Origin: Betaproteobacteria bacterium | GTDB lineage: Bacteria > Pseudomonadota > Gammaproteobacteria > Burkholderiales > Rhodocyclaceae | Assembly: GCA_016705475.1 (NCBI GenBank) | Contig: JADIYD010000008.1 | Location: 62,001-126,000, forward strand | Direction of reading: 5' to 3' | DNA length: 64,000 nt | Part shown: in pieces, positions 34,155-43,342 of the stretch | Position numbering within the stretch: position 1 is the stretch's first letter | Layout: every line of letters begins with the position of its first letter | Notes under the pieces: generated by a model | Told to the model about the DNA's origin: nothing | Databases searched by the model: none | What the model saw: only the letters and a program-made list of their open reading frames with translations | Translations under genes and position numbers: made by a program

Positions 34155-36083
34155 ATGATGGCCGAAGTATACCTGACTTCAGACACGGCCTTGAGCGCAC
34201 TCTCCCTCGTCCTTCTTCTGCTCGGTGCCTCGGTTATGGCCGTGGTCGTATTTCGGCGTTTCAATTTGCCGCCGGTGCTTGGCTACCTGTTTGTCGGCAG
34301 CGTCATCGGGCCGCACGCGCTGAACCTGATGAACGACGTCCATCGGGCCGAGTATCTGGCCGAATTCGGCGTCGTCTTCCTGATGTTCTCGATTGGCCTC
34401 GAATTCTCGTTGCCCAAACTGTATGCAATGAAACGCATCGTATTTGGCCTCGGCATGCTTCAGGTTCTCGTGAGCATGATCCTGATTTCCGGGCTGATCA
34501 TGTTTTTCGGTGTCAGTTGGCAACTGGGCATTGCCCTCGGCGGCGTCTTCGCCATGTCCTCGACGGCTGTCCTGACCAAACTGCTGGTCGAACGCCAGCA
34601 ACTCGATTCGGCACACGGGCGCGAGATCATGGGCGTCCTGCTCTTCCAGGATCTGGCTGTGGTTCCGCTGCTGGTGATCATTCCGTCATTGACCCAGCCG
34701 CCCGAAAAGCTGGCCATGCTGCTCGGCGTCGCGCTGGTCAAGGCAGTGATCGTCTTGGCGGTCATTCTTGTCTTCGGCCAGAAATTGATGCGCAAATGGT
34801 TCCACTTCGTTGCCCGCGCAAAATCCTCCGAAGTGTTTGTGCTCAATGTGCTGCTGATCACCCTGAGCCTCGCCACGATCACGGAACTGGCCGGGCTCTC
34901 GCTGGCGCTGGGGGCTTTTGTCGCCGGCATGCTGATTTCGGAAACCGAATACAAAATGCAGGTGGAAGAAGACATCAAACCCTTCCGTGATGTGCTGATG
35001 GGGCTGTTCTTTGTGACCATCGGTGTCAAGCTTGATCTGCATATTCTGGTCGGCCTGTGGTGGCAGGTCCTGCTGGCCTTGCTAGCCTTGTTGCTGATCA
35101 AGTCGCTGATTATCGGGTTGATTTCTTTGCGCCTGGGCGCTTCGCAAGGCAATGCCATTCGTTCGGGCTTGTGGCTGTGTGCCGGTGGTGAATTCGGTTT
35201 CGTGCTGTTGGGCGAAATCGTCAACATGCCGCGGGAAATCCAGCAGGTCGCGTTGACCGTGCTCGTTCTCTCGATGCTCATCGCACCGTTCATCGTGCAG
35301 TACAGCGAACGGGTCGTGGTGCGTTTTGTTGCCAGTGAATGGATGATGCGATCCATGCAGCTGACCAAGATTGCTGCGCACTCGATGGGGGCCGAGAAAC
35401 ACGTGATTCTCTGCGGCTTCGGACGCAGCGGTCAGTACCTCGCCCGCTTTTTGGGTCAGGAAAACATCACCTATGTGGCCCTCGACCTCGATCCGGATCG
35501 GGTAAGGGAAGCAGCAGCCGGCGGCGAAAACGTCGTTTACGGTGACGTCGGCAGAAAAGAGGCTTTGATGGCAGCCGGCCTGATGCGGGCGAGTGTCGTC
35601 ATCGTTACCATGGGCGATACGTTGCTGGCAGAAAAAGTCCTGCACCATGTTCAGGAGTCGCGTCCTGACTTGCCGGTGGTTGTCCGCACGCTCGATGAGC
35701 GAGACATGGAGCGCCTGACACGGGCCGGAGCCGCCGAAGTTGTACCGGAAGCGCTGGAAGCCAGTCTGATGCTCGCCTCGCATGCCCTGGTGCTGGTTGG
35801 GGTGCCGGTCAACCGCGTGCTCAAGCGTATCCGCCAGACCCGTTCGCAGCGTTACAGTCTGCTGCGTGGTTTTTATCGCGGCATTTCGGATCGCGACCAC
35901 GATGATGATGATGAACATCACCCGCGTCTTCACTCGGTGTTGTTGGTGTCCGGTGCAGCCGGTATCGGGCAGACACTCGATAGTCTGAATCTGGATGATC
36001 TGGGTTGCGAGGTCAGCGCTATCCGACGGCGGGGAATCCCGTGCACTCGAGCCAGCCCCGGAAACTCGCCTGGAGGAAGGTGA
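34155..36083 (+). CDS. CPA2 cation:proton antiporter (KefB/YbaL-like), frameshifted near the end
   Basis: An inner-membrane antiporter core of about 12 helices occupies residues 5-385. A TrkA-N/RCK domain follows, starting HVILCGFGRSGQYLARFL, then a TrkA-C part. Start ATG 34155 (or 34158). The frame as written stops at 36083, but the protein sense continues in the next frame to 36150 (ALEPAPETRLEEGDVVVVLG, ending AAEERLLQK) if one C of the run at 36038-36040 is removed. The full gene therefore spans 34155-36150. A His/Asp-rich linker (RDHDDDDEHH) sits before TrkA-C. Such antiporters export K+ or Na+ in exchange for H+, often gated by NAD(H) or glutathione adducts. Confidence 0.88.
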   Translation: MMAEVYLTSDTALSALSLVLLLLGASVMAVVVFRRFNLPPVLGYLFVGSVIGPHALNLMNDVHRAEYLAEFGVVFLMFSIGLEFSLPKLYAMKRIVFGLGMLQVLVSMILISGLIMFFGVSWQLGIALGGVFAMSSTAVLTKLLVERQQLDSAHGREIMGVLLFQDLAVVPLLVIIPSLTQPPEKLAMLLGVALVKAVIVLAVILVFGQKLMRKWFHFVARAKSSEVFVLNVLLITLSLATITELAGLSLALGAFVAGMLISETEYKMQVEEDIKPFRDVLMGLFFVTIGVKLDLHILVGLWWQVLLALLALLLIKSLIIGLISLRLGASQGNAIRSGLWLCAGGEFGFVLLGEIVNMPREIQQVALTVLVLSMLIAPFIVQYSERVVVRFVASEWMMRSMQLTKIAAHSMGAEKHVILCGFGRSGQYLARFLGQENITYVALDLDPDRVREAAAGGENVVYGDVGRKEALMAAGLMRASVVIVTMGDTLLAEKVLHHVQESRPDLPVVVRTLDERDMERLTRAGAAEVVPEALEASLMLASHALVLVGVPVNRVLKRIRQTRSQRYSLLRGFYRGISDRDHDDDDEHHPRLHSVLLVSGAAGIGQTLDSLNLDDLGCEVSAIRRRGIPCTRASPGNSPGGR

Positions 36084-36150
36084 TGTCGTCGTCGTCCTCG
36101 GTTTGCCGGAGGGGGTCTCAGCCGCCGAGGAGCGCTTGCTGCAGAAGTGA

Positions 36151-36172
36151 AAAAGCCCGCCGAAGCGGGCCT
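36151..36172. terminator. Terminator between the antiporter and pilin genes
   Basis: Stem GCCCGC with GCGGGC around CGAA; on the minus strand it is followed by TTTTTC, serving the pilin gene; the antiporter transcript also runs into it. Confidence 0.75.
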
Positions 36173-36192
36173 TGGTTGCAATGCTTGGGCGC

Positions 36193-36861
36193 TTAAAGTC
36201 CCATGCAAACCGTATAAGAGGTTGCGTCGTCAATCAAGCCTGTGGTGCCCGTGTTGGGAACCGCAGCCACCGCTGTCGTTTGATTTGCACTTTGATTGGC
36301 CATGGTCTGCATTGAGCCAGTCGCTGTATTCCCATCATCCATGGTGATGTCGAGCTGCTTGGCAAATTTTCCGAGAATGCCTTGCGAGCAGACGATATAC
36401 GATCCGCGCAATCCGGTGATCGGTGTGCTTGCTCCGCTGGTGATGCCAATAATCCCGCCGTCCGCATTTTTGGGAATGTAGTCCGCCGCAGTCGTAACCG
36501 TTGGGCCTGCAGCAAGACCTGCGTAGCGAACATGTTGCCAGAACAGGAAACTTTCATCGGTGCCAGTCGTGGTGTTCCACGCGCCGTTGATTACGCCATT
36601 ACCAAGGCAATTGCTACAGGTTGCTGTTGTGGCGCCAGTAACATGGGTGCTTGCAGCGGAGTCGTCGCCAGGCAGGGATTTGTATTTGTCCTGGTAGCCG
36701 TAGATAAACAAGGGAATGTTTCGGAAGTCGGTCGCAAAATTCTTCACTTTCGCGCTATTGATCAGTTCCTGCCCTTTCAGGACGCCACCCAGCAGCAGCC
36801 CGATAATGACCAGGACTATGGCAATTTCAACGAGGGTGAAGCCTTTTTGTTGGTTTTTCAT
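36193..36861 (-). CDS. Type IV prepilin, MSHA-like major pilin candidate
   Basis: This 222-residue prepilin has a class III leader MKNQQKG and then FTLVEIAIVLVIIGLLLGGV, with the conserved G(-1), F1 and E5 for prepilin-peptidase cleavage and methylation. The globular part has a Cys pair motif (CSNCLGNG) and terminal C-containing end (YTVCMGL), so one or two disulfides are likely. I use ATG 36861 because GGAG lies 7 bp upstream. It is preceded by a near-perfect sigma-54 promoter (36894-36909). It is the only gene of the pilus locus separated from the rest by the kinase and cyclase genes. Size is larger than classical PilA (about 150). Confidence 0.88.
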   Translation of the reverse strand: MKNQQKGFTLVEIAIVLVIIGLLLGGVLKGQELINSAKVKNFATDFRNIPLFIYGYQDKYKSLPGDDSAASTHVTGATTATCSNCLGNGVINGAWNTTTGTDESFLFWQHVRYAGLAAGPTVTTAADYIPKNADGGIIGITSGASTPITGLRGSYIVCSQGILGKFAKQLDITMDDGNTATGSMQTMANQSANQTTAVAAVPNTGTTGLIDDATSYTVCMGL

Positions 36862-36893
36862 GGCATGCTCCAATTAATATTAACTAAATCATA

Positions 36894-36909
36894 GGCAAAT
36901 TCTGTGCCT
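36894..36909 (-). promoter_or_regulatory. Sigma-54 (-24/-12) promoter of the pilin gene
   Basis: The minus strand reads AGGCAC-AGAAT-TTGCC; GG and GC are exactly 10 bp apart as required, and the match to TGGCAC-N5-TTGC is all but the first base. The start site would be near 36883, 22 bp before the pilin ATG. Confidence 0.78.
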
Positions 36910-36959
36910 ATGCGTTTTGGCCTAGATCTGGCAATAGTTGACGAAATATTGGGAGCAAG

Positions 36960-36975
36960 TGTCGATTTATGGACA
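36960..36975. promoter_or_regulatory. Possible enhancer site for the sigma-54 promoter
   Basis: TGTCGATTTATGGACA is an inverted repeat (TGTC-N8-GACA) about 75-90 bp upstream of the predicted pilin start site, a usual place for a sigma-54 activator. It lies 14 bp before the kinase ATG. Confidence 0.35.
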
Positions 36976-36988
36976 GTGTGTCTGAAAT

Positions 36989-38671
36989 ATGAACACCGGA
37001 ATAGTTGGCAAAATTGCCAGCCGACTGGCGGGCTGGCCGCATTTTCTACTGGCATGCCATTTGTTGATGCTGCACACCCTGGCTTTTGGTGGCTGGCAAA
37101 TTCCAGCCATTCGCTTGCTATGGGTGGTTGCGATTGGGCTTTTCCTGATCTGGCAGCCGTTTGTTGCCGGGGAGCGCCGGGTCGAATTGCGGCAGGGTGT
37201 GGTGCTGTTCGGCGTGGTTCTTGTATCGACCTTGCTGCTCGGGCCATGGCTGCTCTTGATCTGGTGCGGAGCGCTGGCCGCAGCTATCGGCGGGCGGGTG
37301 CTGGGCACCGAAAGACCTAGCGAGCGTTCGGGGTATCTGCTGGCATTTGGCTATTTGGTGGGGATAACTGTTCTAGGCGTGGTTCCGGAAATATCACCCG
37401 CTGTCGCCATCGATCCGCTATTGCGTGGGGTGCTTGCCCGCTTCATGCCATTGTTCCTGCCATTTCTTTTGATTTTTCCCGCGCAGGCGCCGAAGCGCAA
37501 ATCCGGCGAAGCCTTCGATTTGTTTTACGGAGTCATGGTTTTCCTCGTCCTTGCCGTTTTTGTGCTCGGAACGCTGGCCTACATGCTGGTCGGCGGGGCT
37601 GGCTATGTCGAAGCTTTGTTTAAAACCTCACTGGCGGTTGCCGGCGCCTTGCTCGTGGTGGCCTGGGCCTGGAATCCACGTGGCGGTTTTTCCGGTATCG
37701 GCTCTGCCATTTCACGATCCTTGCTGTCGCTCGGTATGCCACTTGAGCACTGGTTGATGCAGCTTTCGGAGGAAAGCGAGCGCTACACAGACCCTGCATT
37801 GTTTCTCGATGCAGTCATGCCGCGTCTGCAAGCGATTCCCTGGGTTGTAGGTGTTTCCTGGCGGGCCGGACAGCGTGCAGGGCAATCGGGAGAACAGACC
37901 GTGCACGCCCATTCATGCCAAGCTACCGAATTGGTGCTGTCTGTCCATTTTCACCATCAGCCATCGCCGGCAATGCGCTGGCACGTCGAGTGGCTGCTGC
38001 GACTGGCCAGCGAGTTCTATCTGGTTAAGCTCCAGACCCGCCAGCTCCAGCACATGGGCTATGTCCAGGCCATTTATGAAACCGGCGCACGGGTTACGCA
38101 TGATGTGAAGAATTTGCTTCAATCCTTGCAGGTCCTATGTTACGCAGCGAATCAGCCGGGCGACCCGGCTCAGGTGGCGGCCTTGCTGGGACGGCAGTTG
38201 CCGCAAATCGCGGACCGGCTGAAAGCGACGCTCGACAAACTGCAATCGCCACAAATCGAGCATCTGGAACAAGTCGAGGCTGGCCTGTGGTGGCGCCAGT
38301 TCAAGGAGCGCAATAGCCATTTGCAGGTGGATTGGCAGGGGGATGCCAAGGCCGGCCAAATTTTGCCTGGCCCCATGTTCGATAGCGTGGCTGAAAATCT
38401 CTTGCAGAATGCGGTGGCCAAACGTTTGCGCCAACCGGTTCTGGGCATCTGTGTGGTTTTCGCCAATGATAGCCTCACCGTCTCTGATGACGGTGAGGCT
38501 ATCGAACCCAGCTTGGCAGCTAGGTTGCTCAGAGAACCAGTCAACTCAGAGGACGGCCTGGGGATTGGCTTGTATCACGCCGCTCTTCAGGCAGATGGGG
38601 TGGGCTATTCGCTGGCGCTGACTGAGAATCGAACCGGGTGTGTTGCGTTTACGCTGGCACCGCGTGATTAG
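36989..38671 (+). CDS. Membrane sensor histidine kinase of the pilus locus
   Basis: This 560-residue kinase has about seven or eight N-terminal hydrophobic segments (about 15-235), a GAF-like middle region (about 255-365), a phospho-acceptor box VTHDVKNLLQSLQVL (His near 378), and an ATPase domain with N box SVAENLLQNAVAK, G1 SDDGEAI and G2 GLGIGLYHAAL. The H-D-V-K-N style is like PrsK kinases of PEP-CTERM systems rather than EnvZ types. No receiver gene adjoins it; the sigma-54 response regulator at 53.4 kb is the obvious partner at the other end of the pilus locus. It is divergent from the pilin gene. Confidence 0.85.
   Translation: MNTGIVGKIASRLAGWPHFLLACHLLMLHTLAFGGWQIPAIRLLWVVAIGLFLIWQPFVAGERRVELRQGVVLFGVVLVSTLLLGPWLLLIWCGALAAAIGGRVLGTERPSERSGYLLAFGYLVGITVLGVVPEISPAVAIDPLLRGVLARFMPLFLPFLLIFPAQAPKRKSGEAFDLFYGVMVFLVLAVFVLGTLAYMLVGGAGYVEALFKTSLAVAGALLVVAWAWNPRGGFSGIGSAISRSLLSLGMPLEHWLMQLSEESERYTDPALFLDAVMPRLQAIPWVVGVSWRAGQRAGQSGEQTVHAHSCQATELVLSVHFHHQPSPAMRWHVEWLLRLASEFYLVKLQTRQLQHMGYVQAIYETGARVTHDVKNLLQSLQVLCYAANQPGDPAQVAALLGRQLPQIADRLKATLDKLQSPQIEHLEQVEAGLWWRQFKERNSHLQVDWQGDAKAGQILPGPMFDSVAENLLQNAVAKRLRQPVLGICVVFANDSLTVSDDGEAIEPSLAARLLREPVNSEDGLGIGLYHAALQADGVGYSLALTENRTGCVAFTLAPRD
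38468..38503. repeat. Perfect 15-bp inverted repeat inside the kinase gene
   Basis: GATAGCCTCACCGTC and its exact reverse complement are separated by TCTGAT. It encodes the end of the N-box strand and the G1 motif (DSLTVSDDGEAI). Confidence 0.7.
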
Positions 38672-39938
38672 GATGTCTTTCTCTCAAGCCATTCAGGCGA
38701 TAGACCGCGGTATTCCCTTTCCCTTTTAGGTAGAGCATTTTTGGCTCATCGAAGGAAAAGAGCGGTGCCAGACGGTTGTGGGTGGTCGTATCGACATGGA
38801 TCATGCCCGGCGTGCCTTCGCTCGTGATTCGGCTGGCGAGATTGACGGTGTCGCCCCATAGGTCGTAGATGAATTTCTTCTTGCCGACAACACCCGCAAC
38901 AATGGGTCCGGTGCTGATGCCGATGCGAACGTCGAGTTGCATCTCGTTGACCGTGAAGTCACGATGCAGCAGTTCCCGCATGGCTAAGGCGAGTTCGGCA
39001 ATGGAGTGCGTGTAATTGGTCAGTTCGTTGTTCAGGCCACCAGCAACCATGTAGGCATCGCCGATCGTTTTGATTTTCTCCATGCCATAGCGCTCTGCCA
39101 GTTCATCGAACGAGGAGAAAATCCGGTTGAGCATGGCGAATACCTGCTGCGGTGTCATGCCCTCGGCAATCCGGGTGAAATTGACGATGTCGACAAACAT
39201 GACCGTAACGTCGGCAAAACCATCGGCAATAGCCTGGCTGTCGTGCTTCAGGCGTTCGGCGATCGGGCCGGGCAGGATGTTGAGGAGCAGGCGTTCGGAT
39301 TTGTCCTGTTCGTCTTGCAAGAGTCGATGGGTTTCTTCAAGGCTGGCTTGGGTCTTGGCTTTTTCCTGGACCGCGTAGCGCAACAGCAGGTAAACGATGC
39401 TCGAAATGGCCGCAAAATTCAGCGCGAAGAAAAAGACGCTGGTCCGGATCGAAATTTTTGGGGCATTGCTAACGATGCTGTCAGCCAGAAAATAGTCAAA
39501 AAACCCCGATAACGCTGTCAGGAAAATATAGGCAATAAACCACGCCAGCGACTCCCGGACACCGAAGAACAGCACCGCGCCGATTGGCGCGAGCAGCCCC
39601 CACAGGCTGGTGCCGCTGGCCGTAATGAAGTTGCCGATGCTCCATTGCACGGCAAACGGTGCGAACAGAAAGAGCGCGAGTTGCGAATAGCGGAAAAGAT
39701 CGAAATTGCCGCTACGGAAGTAATACAGCAGGTTGCCAACCAGTAGCAATTGGAAAACGAAAGGCGCATTCGCTGAAAACTGCGGCCCCATTTGGCCATA
39801 AAGGAATAGCCAGAGCATCGAGCCAGCGCAAACCAGGCCCGTGGCGAATACCAGTAGCGACTTTTTCAGGCGTGTTTCGGCATCGTCTTCCGGAAGAACG
39901 CCTCCGGTACGCAGTGCGACAAGGAAAGGTTGCTTGCT
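38649..39938 (-). CDS. Class III adenylate/guanylate cyclase
   Basis: This membrane protein has about six N-terminal hydrophobic segments, a short coiled coil (KTQASLEETHRLLQDEQDK) and a class III cyclase domain. Key residues are visible: metal Asp in VTVMFVDIVNFTRIAEG and the second in TIGDAYMVAGG, substrate-specifying Lys in MEKIKTIGD and Asp in YDLWGDTVNLASRI, favouring cAMP. The N terminus is uncertain. The open frame runs back to a TTG at 40061 that overlaps the prepilin gene; I prefer GTG 39938 (VSKQPF), though no RBS is obvious. It converges with the kinase gene, overlapping by 23 bp, and is the last gene of the pilus-locus minus-strand run. Confidence 0.87.
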   Translation of the reverse strand, partial: SKQPFLVALRTGGVLPEDDAETRLKKSLLVFATGLVCAGSMLWLFLYGQMGPQFSANAPFVFQLLLVGNLLYYFRSGNFDLFRYSQLALFLFAPFAVQWSIGNFITASGTSLWGLLAPIGAVLFFGVRESLAWFIAYIFLTALSGFFDYFLADSIVSNAPKISIRTSVFFFALNFAAISSIVYLLLRYAVQEKAKTQASLEETHRLLQDEQDKSERLLLNILPGPIAERLKHDSQAIADGFADVTVMFVDIVNFTRIAEGMTPQQVFAMLNRIFSSFDELAERYGMEKIKTIGDAYMVAGGLNNELTNYTHSIAELALAMRELLHRDFTVNEMQLDVRIGISTGPIVAGVVGKKKFIYDLWGDTVNLASRITSEGTPGMIHVDTTTHNRLAPLFSFDEPKMLYLKGKGNTAVYRLNGLRERHPNHAVPA

Positions 39939-40038
39939 CACGAGGGTGCGTTTTTTGACTGCAGGTTGGGTTGGTCGGCTCAGTTTGGCAGTTGGCCTAC
40001 TGCAGGTCAATATGCAATGGTGCTGACTGGGCGCTGGC

Positions 40039-40722
40039 CTAGGGGAGTTTGCCGACGGCAACCATCCGGGATTTGAGCACGGTGGGGATGATCCAGGTGA
40101 CGATGTCGTCGAAGCTGTCGGAGGGGGTGTGGGCGATGAAGGTCAGGTCGGCATCGGCATTTTCGGCTTCGTCACCGATAGCACCAGTAAGCTGGACACC
40201 AGATTTTTGATAGCCGCCAACGCCCCGGCTGCCGTGGCTGACGATGACGGCAGGCAGGCTTGATGCGATGTCGTACCCAGATGACGTGGCATCCTTGATA
40301 TTGGCGTTGCCAAGCGTGTCGAGGGTGAAGCTCGCCAGCGCCCCGGCGGTGAGTGTGGCCGTGAACTGGTTCCGTGCGAAGTAGGTTAGGCGTTGGCCCC
40401 ATGGGTCGGTTTCAGGCAGGCCAAGTGTTGACCAAGGCAATACGCCATGTTCCGCTGTGCAATTCTCCTTGCCGGCGTTGCTGTCCGTGTTTGCCAGGGT
40501 TGCCGTTGCAGGACAGGGAAGCCGACCATTGCTGATAGCGAATCCGAACAGCGCTTCTTTTGCGCTGTCGAGTTGGCGTTGTGCTTCCTGATAGTTGTTG
40601 GCATCGCGCTGAGCAGCGAGACCGAGCATCAGTCCGCCCGAGAGCAGGGCGACGATGACCAGCACGATGGTCAGTTCGACCAGGGAGAAACCTCGTTGGG
40701 GATGGCCGTGCTTGGGTGTCAT
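40039..40722 (-). CDS. Prepilin-like protein of the pilus locus
   Basis: This 227-residue protein has a class III leader HGHPQRG and FSLVELTIVLVIVALLSGGL (E5 present). The globular part includes GRLPCPATATL, HGVLPWSTLGLPETDPWGQRLTYF and a C-terminal SDSFDDIVTWIIPTVLKSRM. The same modules occur in the first 215 residues of the 870-residue neighbour, so the two are paralogues. It is probably a minor or tip-associated pilin. It lies 7 bp after the 870-residue gene, in the same operon. Confidence 0.85.
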   Translation of the reverse strand: MTPKHGHPQRGFSLVELTIVLVIVALLSGGLMLGLAAQRDANNYQEAQRQLDSAKEALFGFAISNGRLPCPATATLANTDSNAGKENCTAEHGVLPWSTLGLPETDPWGQRLTYFARNQFTATLTAGALASFTLDTLGNANIKDATSSGYDIASSLPAVIVSHGSRGVGGYQKSGVQLTGAIGDEAENADADLTFIAHTPSDSFDDIVTWIIPTVLKSRMVAVGKLP

Positions 40723-40729
40723 CGATTAT

Positions 40730-43342
40730 TCAGTAAGCCAGTCGATCATTGAAGGTAGCCGATGGCAGCGCTGACGTAAAGGCGGCAGCTGGCGCATTTG
40801 CATCACCGTTTCGCGAGGGGTCGGCGTTGATGCCTTCGAGGAAAGCGGCGACATTCATCGGGCCACGAGTCTGCCCGGCGAGCGTGCGGCCCGCGGCAAG
40901 CGTCACGACACGGTAATTTCCCGTGCCGTTGACGGTCAGCGTACCGGGCTGAGCCATGGTGGCACCGCTTATCTGGTAGAAAACGGTATTGGCCCACTGG
41001 TTACTGCTCCACCAGTTGGCCGTTGGCAGCATGAAGTCGCAGCGGCTGGAGTACCAGACAATGGGGAAAGCGGTGGCTGTCGTGCCCGATAACGGGCTGT
41101 CCAGTGCATTGGCGGCGGTCAGCAGTGAATTGACCAAGGCGGTCGTTTCGGCCAGCGCCGTGATGGCTTTGGCCTGATTGTTAGCGCTAGGGCTGTCGAT
41201 GTAGGCCTGCAAGAGCGAGGCTGACTCATTTTTGCCGGTAATGCTGGCCAAGGCATCGCTGGCCAGCTTGTAGGCAGAGGTGTCAAGGACAGCGGCCTCG
41301 CTCGGATCGGTGTTGGCGGTGACCGAATTGGCCTTGGCCAGTGGCGCGACAAGGGCAGCGTTGGCTGAAATGATTTTTGCCCAAATATCGATGTCGACCG
41401 CAGCATTGCCCAGGAGGGTGGCGTAGGGCGTAATAGTCTTTTGCACCGGACGTGGGCTAGCAGTGTCGACTTGCGTAAATTCCGTACGCTTGGTCTGGTA
41501 AGCAATGATGGCGGCAATCAGGCTGGTATGCGTGACGTTGTTGTCGATCAACTGGTTGTTGCTGATGGTGGTGACGAGTGTATTCAGGTCGGCAATGACA
41601 GCTGTCGTGCTGGCTTCTGCCAGCGCGTAGTTTGCTACCGGCGTCGCGGCAGCATTCTCGGCGGTCTGCAGGGAGGTCAGCGCGCTACTTCGCGCATTGC
41701 TGACATCGGGGACGCCGGTAACAATTCCTGTGACTGCTGCTTTGGTTGCGGCCAGTGCGGTTTGCAATACCCTGAGGTTGTCTGCGGTGGGGGTATTGCG
41801 CAGTGCCGCCTTGGCGCTTTCCAAGGAGATCGAGTAGGTGCTGGCCTCGCTGGCGAGAACATTCACTCGGCTGGCCAGGATGCTGTTGCCAAAGGTGACG
41901 ATGTCCGTTGAAAGCGCGTTGGCTGCAGCCTTGGCCGTGTTCAGCAAAGTAGTGTTGGCCGGTGAACTTGCTGCAGCAACTGCCGCCAGGTAGGCAGCTT
42001 CTGCGCTGGTTTTCGCTGTGCTGAGTGGGGTAAGAGTCAAGGAATGCGATGCCGCAGTTGCGTTCAGCAGCGCGAGCGTGGCCTGAGTGCTGCTGAGCAG
42101 GGCTGCGCCGGCGGCGGATCCGCCAAGCGTCGTGGCCAGCTGAGTCAGCTGCCACGGCATGACGTCGACGCCGAGTTGGGCGGTAAGATCGCGCAGACTT
42201 TCCAGCGTCGCATCGGTGGTAGCTGTTAGCGCCCGGATGGTGCTTCCTTCGGTGACGCTGATGCGTCCATTGGCTACGGCAGAATCGACTGCGCCATCAA
42301 TGCTGAGCAACAGCGTGTCAGCATCGTCGGCGACCTGTTTCAGCTTGTTGGCAGCCAAGAAAATTGCGTCGGCCAGGTTACGGGCCTGAGTAATCGTTTC
42401 ACCAAGGGCATTGAGCGCGAGCATCTGCTGGCCGGCATTGGATGCTGTTCCGAGTTGGTTCGCTGTCAGGGTCAATTTGGCGATGGTGGATTTCAACGCA
42501 GCTTCGGGGCCGCTGCCCGGTTGGGTGGTCGGTACACGCCCGAAATAACTATTTTCCTTGCCCTGAAAACCGTTGGCGGAGAATGGCGCCGGCCACGGGT
42601 AGCGGTTGCCGGCATTGGCCGAGGAAGCCGCGTGCTGGGCAAGGCAGCTACGGAGTTCGTTGGCGACGCGCTTTTCGACAGCGGCCATCAGCTCCTGGCG
42701 GGTGATGACCAGAACGAGATCGTTGAAACTGTCGCTCTTGGGGCCTGTGACGTACTTGTGATCGTTCCCGTTGCCGTTTTCTCCGTCGAGATAGTCGGCT
42801 GGATTTTGCGAGGGGCGATTCTGGGAAGGTATCGCGCCACGGGGGGCGATGATCAGAGCGGCGATGTCGTTGCTCATGCCGTCAACGGTCAGTCCGGTCA
42901 GTGTGTCGCTGTTGATCGGCTGAGCGCTGTCGTGATTGCGCAGTGCCGGAGCAAGCACGTACCAAAGGCGGGTGCCGGTATCGTCCGTCAGCTCAGGAAG
43001 ATCGAGCGTCACCCAGGGTAACCAGCCGACGTAAATGGGGCACTGGTTTACAGTGAACATGTCGGTCTTTCCGTCGCCCGGAATATTGCTGAATCCTGCA
43101 TTGTTGGTTGCCAGATCAGGGCAGGGGAGGCTGCCCGGGCGGTCGTTATCGGTCACCGCATAGGCGATCAGCGCGTCCTTGGCACGAGCCAGCGTGGCAG
43201 CCACTTTTGTCTCCTGCCCAATGCTGTTGAACTGGCTGTTGGCACTGCGGTAAAAGGCATAGCCGCCAGCCATCGCAACGAGGATGAGGAGCATCCACAG
43301 CGCAACGCCCCTTTGCGCTGAGGGCGGGGCGCGGTGATTCAT
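40730..43342 (-). CDS. Very large prepilin-like protein (870 residues)
   Basis: The N terminus is pilin-like (QRGVALWMLLILVAMAGGYAF). Residues about 30-215 match the neighbouring prepilin (SLPCPDLATNN, GWLPWVTLDLPELTDDTGTRLWYVL, KSDSFNDLVLVITRQELM). After that comes an Ala/Thr-rich helical stretch (about 230-760) containing many TLLN/AAN-type heptads, then a C-terminal segment (about 770-870) with WYSSRCDFMLP, RTLAGQTRGPMNVAAFLEG. Such a module inserted into a pilin suggests a tip adhesin or a cell-surface fibre cap. No standard pilin is this long. It lies between mshK-like and the smaller prepilin gene. Confidence 0.8.
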   Translation of the reverse strand: MNHRAPPSAQRGVALWMLLILVAMAGGYAFYRSANSQFNSIGQETKVAATLARAKDALIAYAVTDNDRPGSLPCPDLATNNAGFSNIPGDGKTDMFTVNQCPIYVGWLPWVTLDLPELTDDTGTRLWYVLAPALRNHDSAQPINSDTLTGLTVDGMSNDIAALIIAPRGAIPSQNRPSQNPADYLDGENGNGNDHKYVTGPKSDSFNDLVLVITRQELMAAVEKRVANELRSCLAQHAASSANAGNRYPWPAPFSANGFQGKENSYFGRVPTTQPGSGPEAALKSTIAKLTLTANQLGTASNAGQQMLALNALGETITQARNLADAIFLAANKLKQVADDADTLLLSIDGAVDSAVANGRISVTEGSTIRALTATTDATLESLRDLTAQLGVDVMPWQLTQLATTLGGSAAGAALLSSTQATLALLNATAASHSLTLTPLSTAKTSAEAAYLAAVAAASSPANTTLLNTAKAAANALSTDIVTFGNSILASRVNVLASEASTYSISLESAKAALRNTPTADNLRVLQTALAATKAAVTGIVTGVPDVSNARSSALTSLQTAENAAATPVANYALAEASTTAVIADLNTLVTTISNNQLIDNNVTHTSLIAAIIAYQTKRTEFTQVDTASPRPVQKTITPYATLLGNAAVDIDIWAKIISANAALVAPLAKANSVTANTDPSEAAVLDTSAYKLASDALASITGKNESASLLQAYIDSPSANNQAKAITALAETTALVNSLLTAANALDSPLSGTTATAFPIVWYSSRCDFMLPTANWWSSNQWANTVFYQISGATMAQPGTLTVNGTGNYRVVTLAAGRTLAGQTRGPMNVAAFLEGINADPSRNGDANAPAAAFTSALPSATFNDRLAY

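Noticed and set aside
35082..36233. 383-codon minus-strand ORF opposite the antiporter.
   Set aside because: It lies fully over the antiporter TrkA region and looks non-coding in composition.
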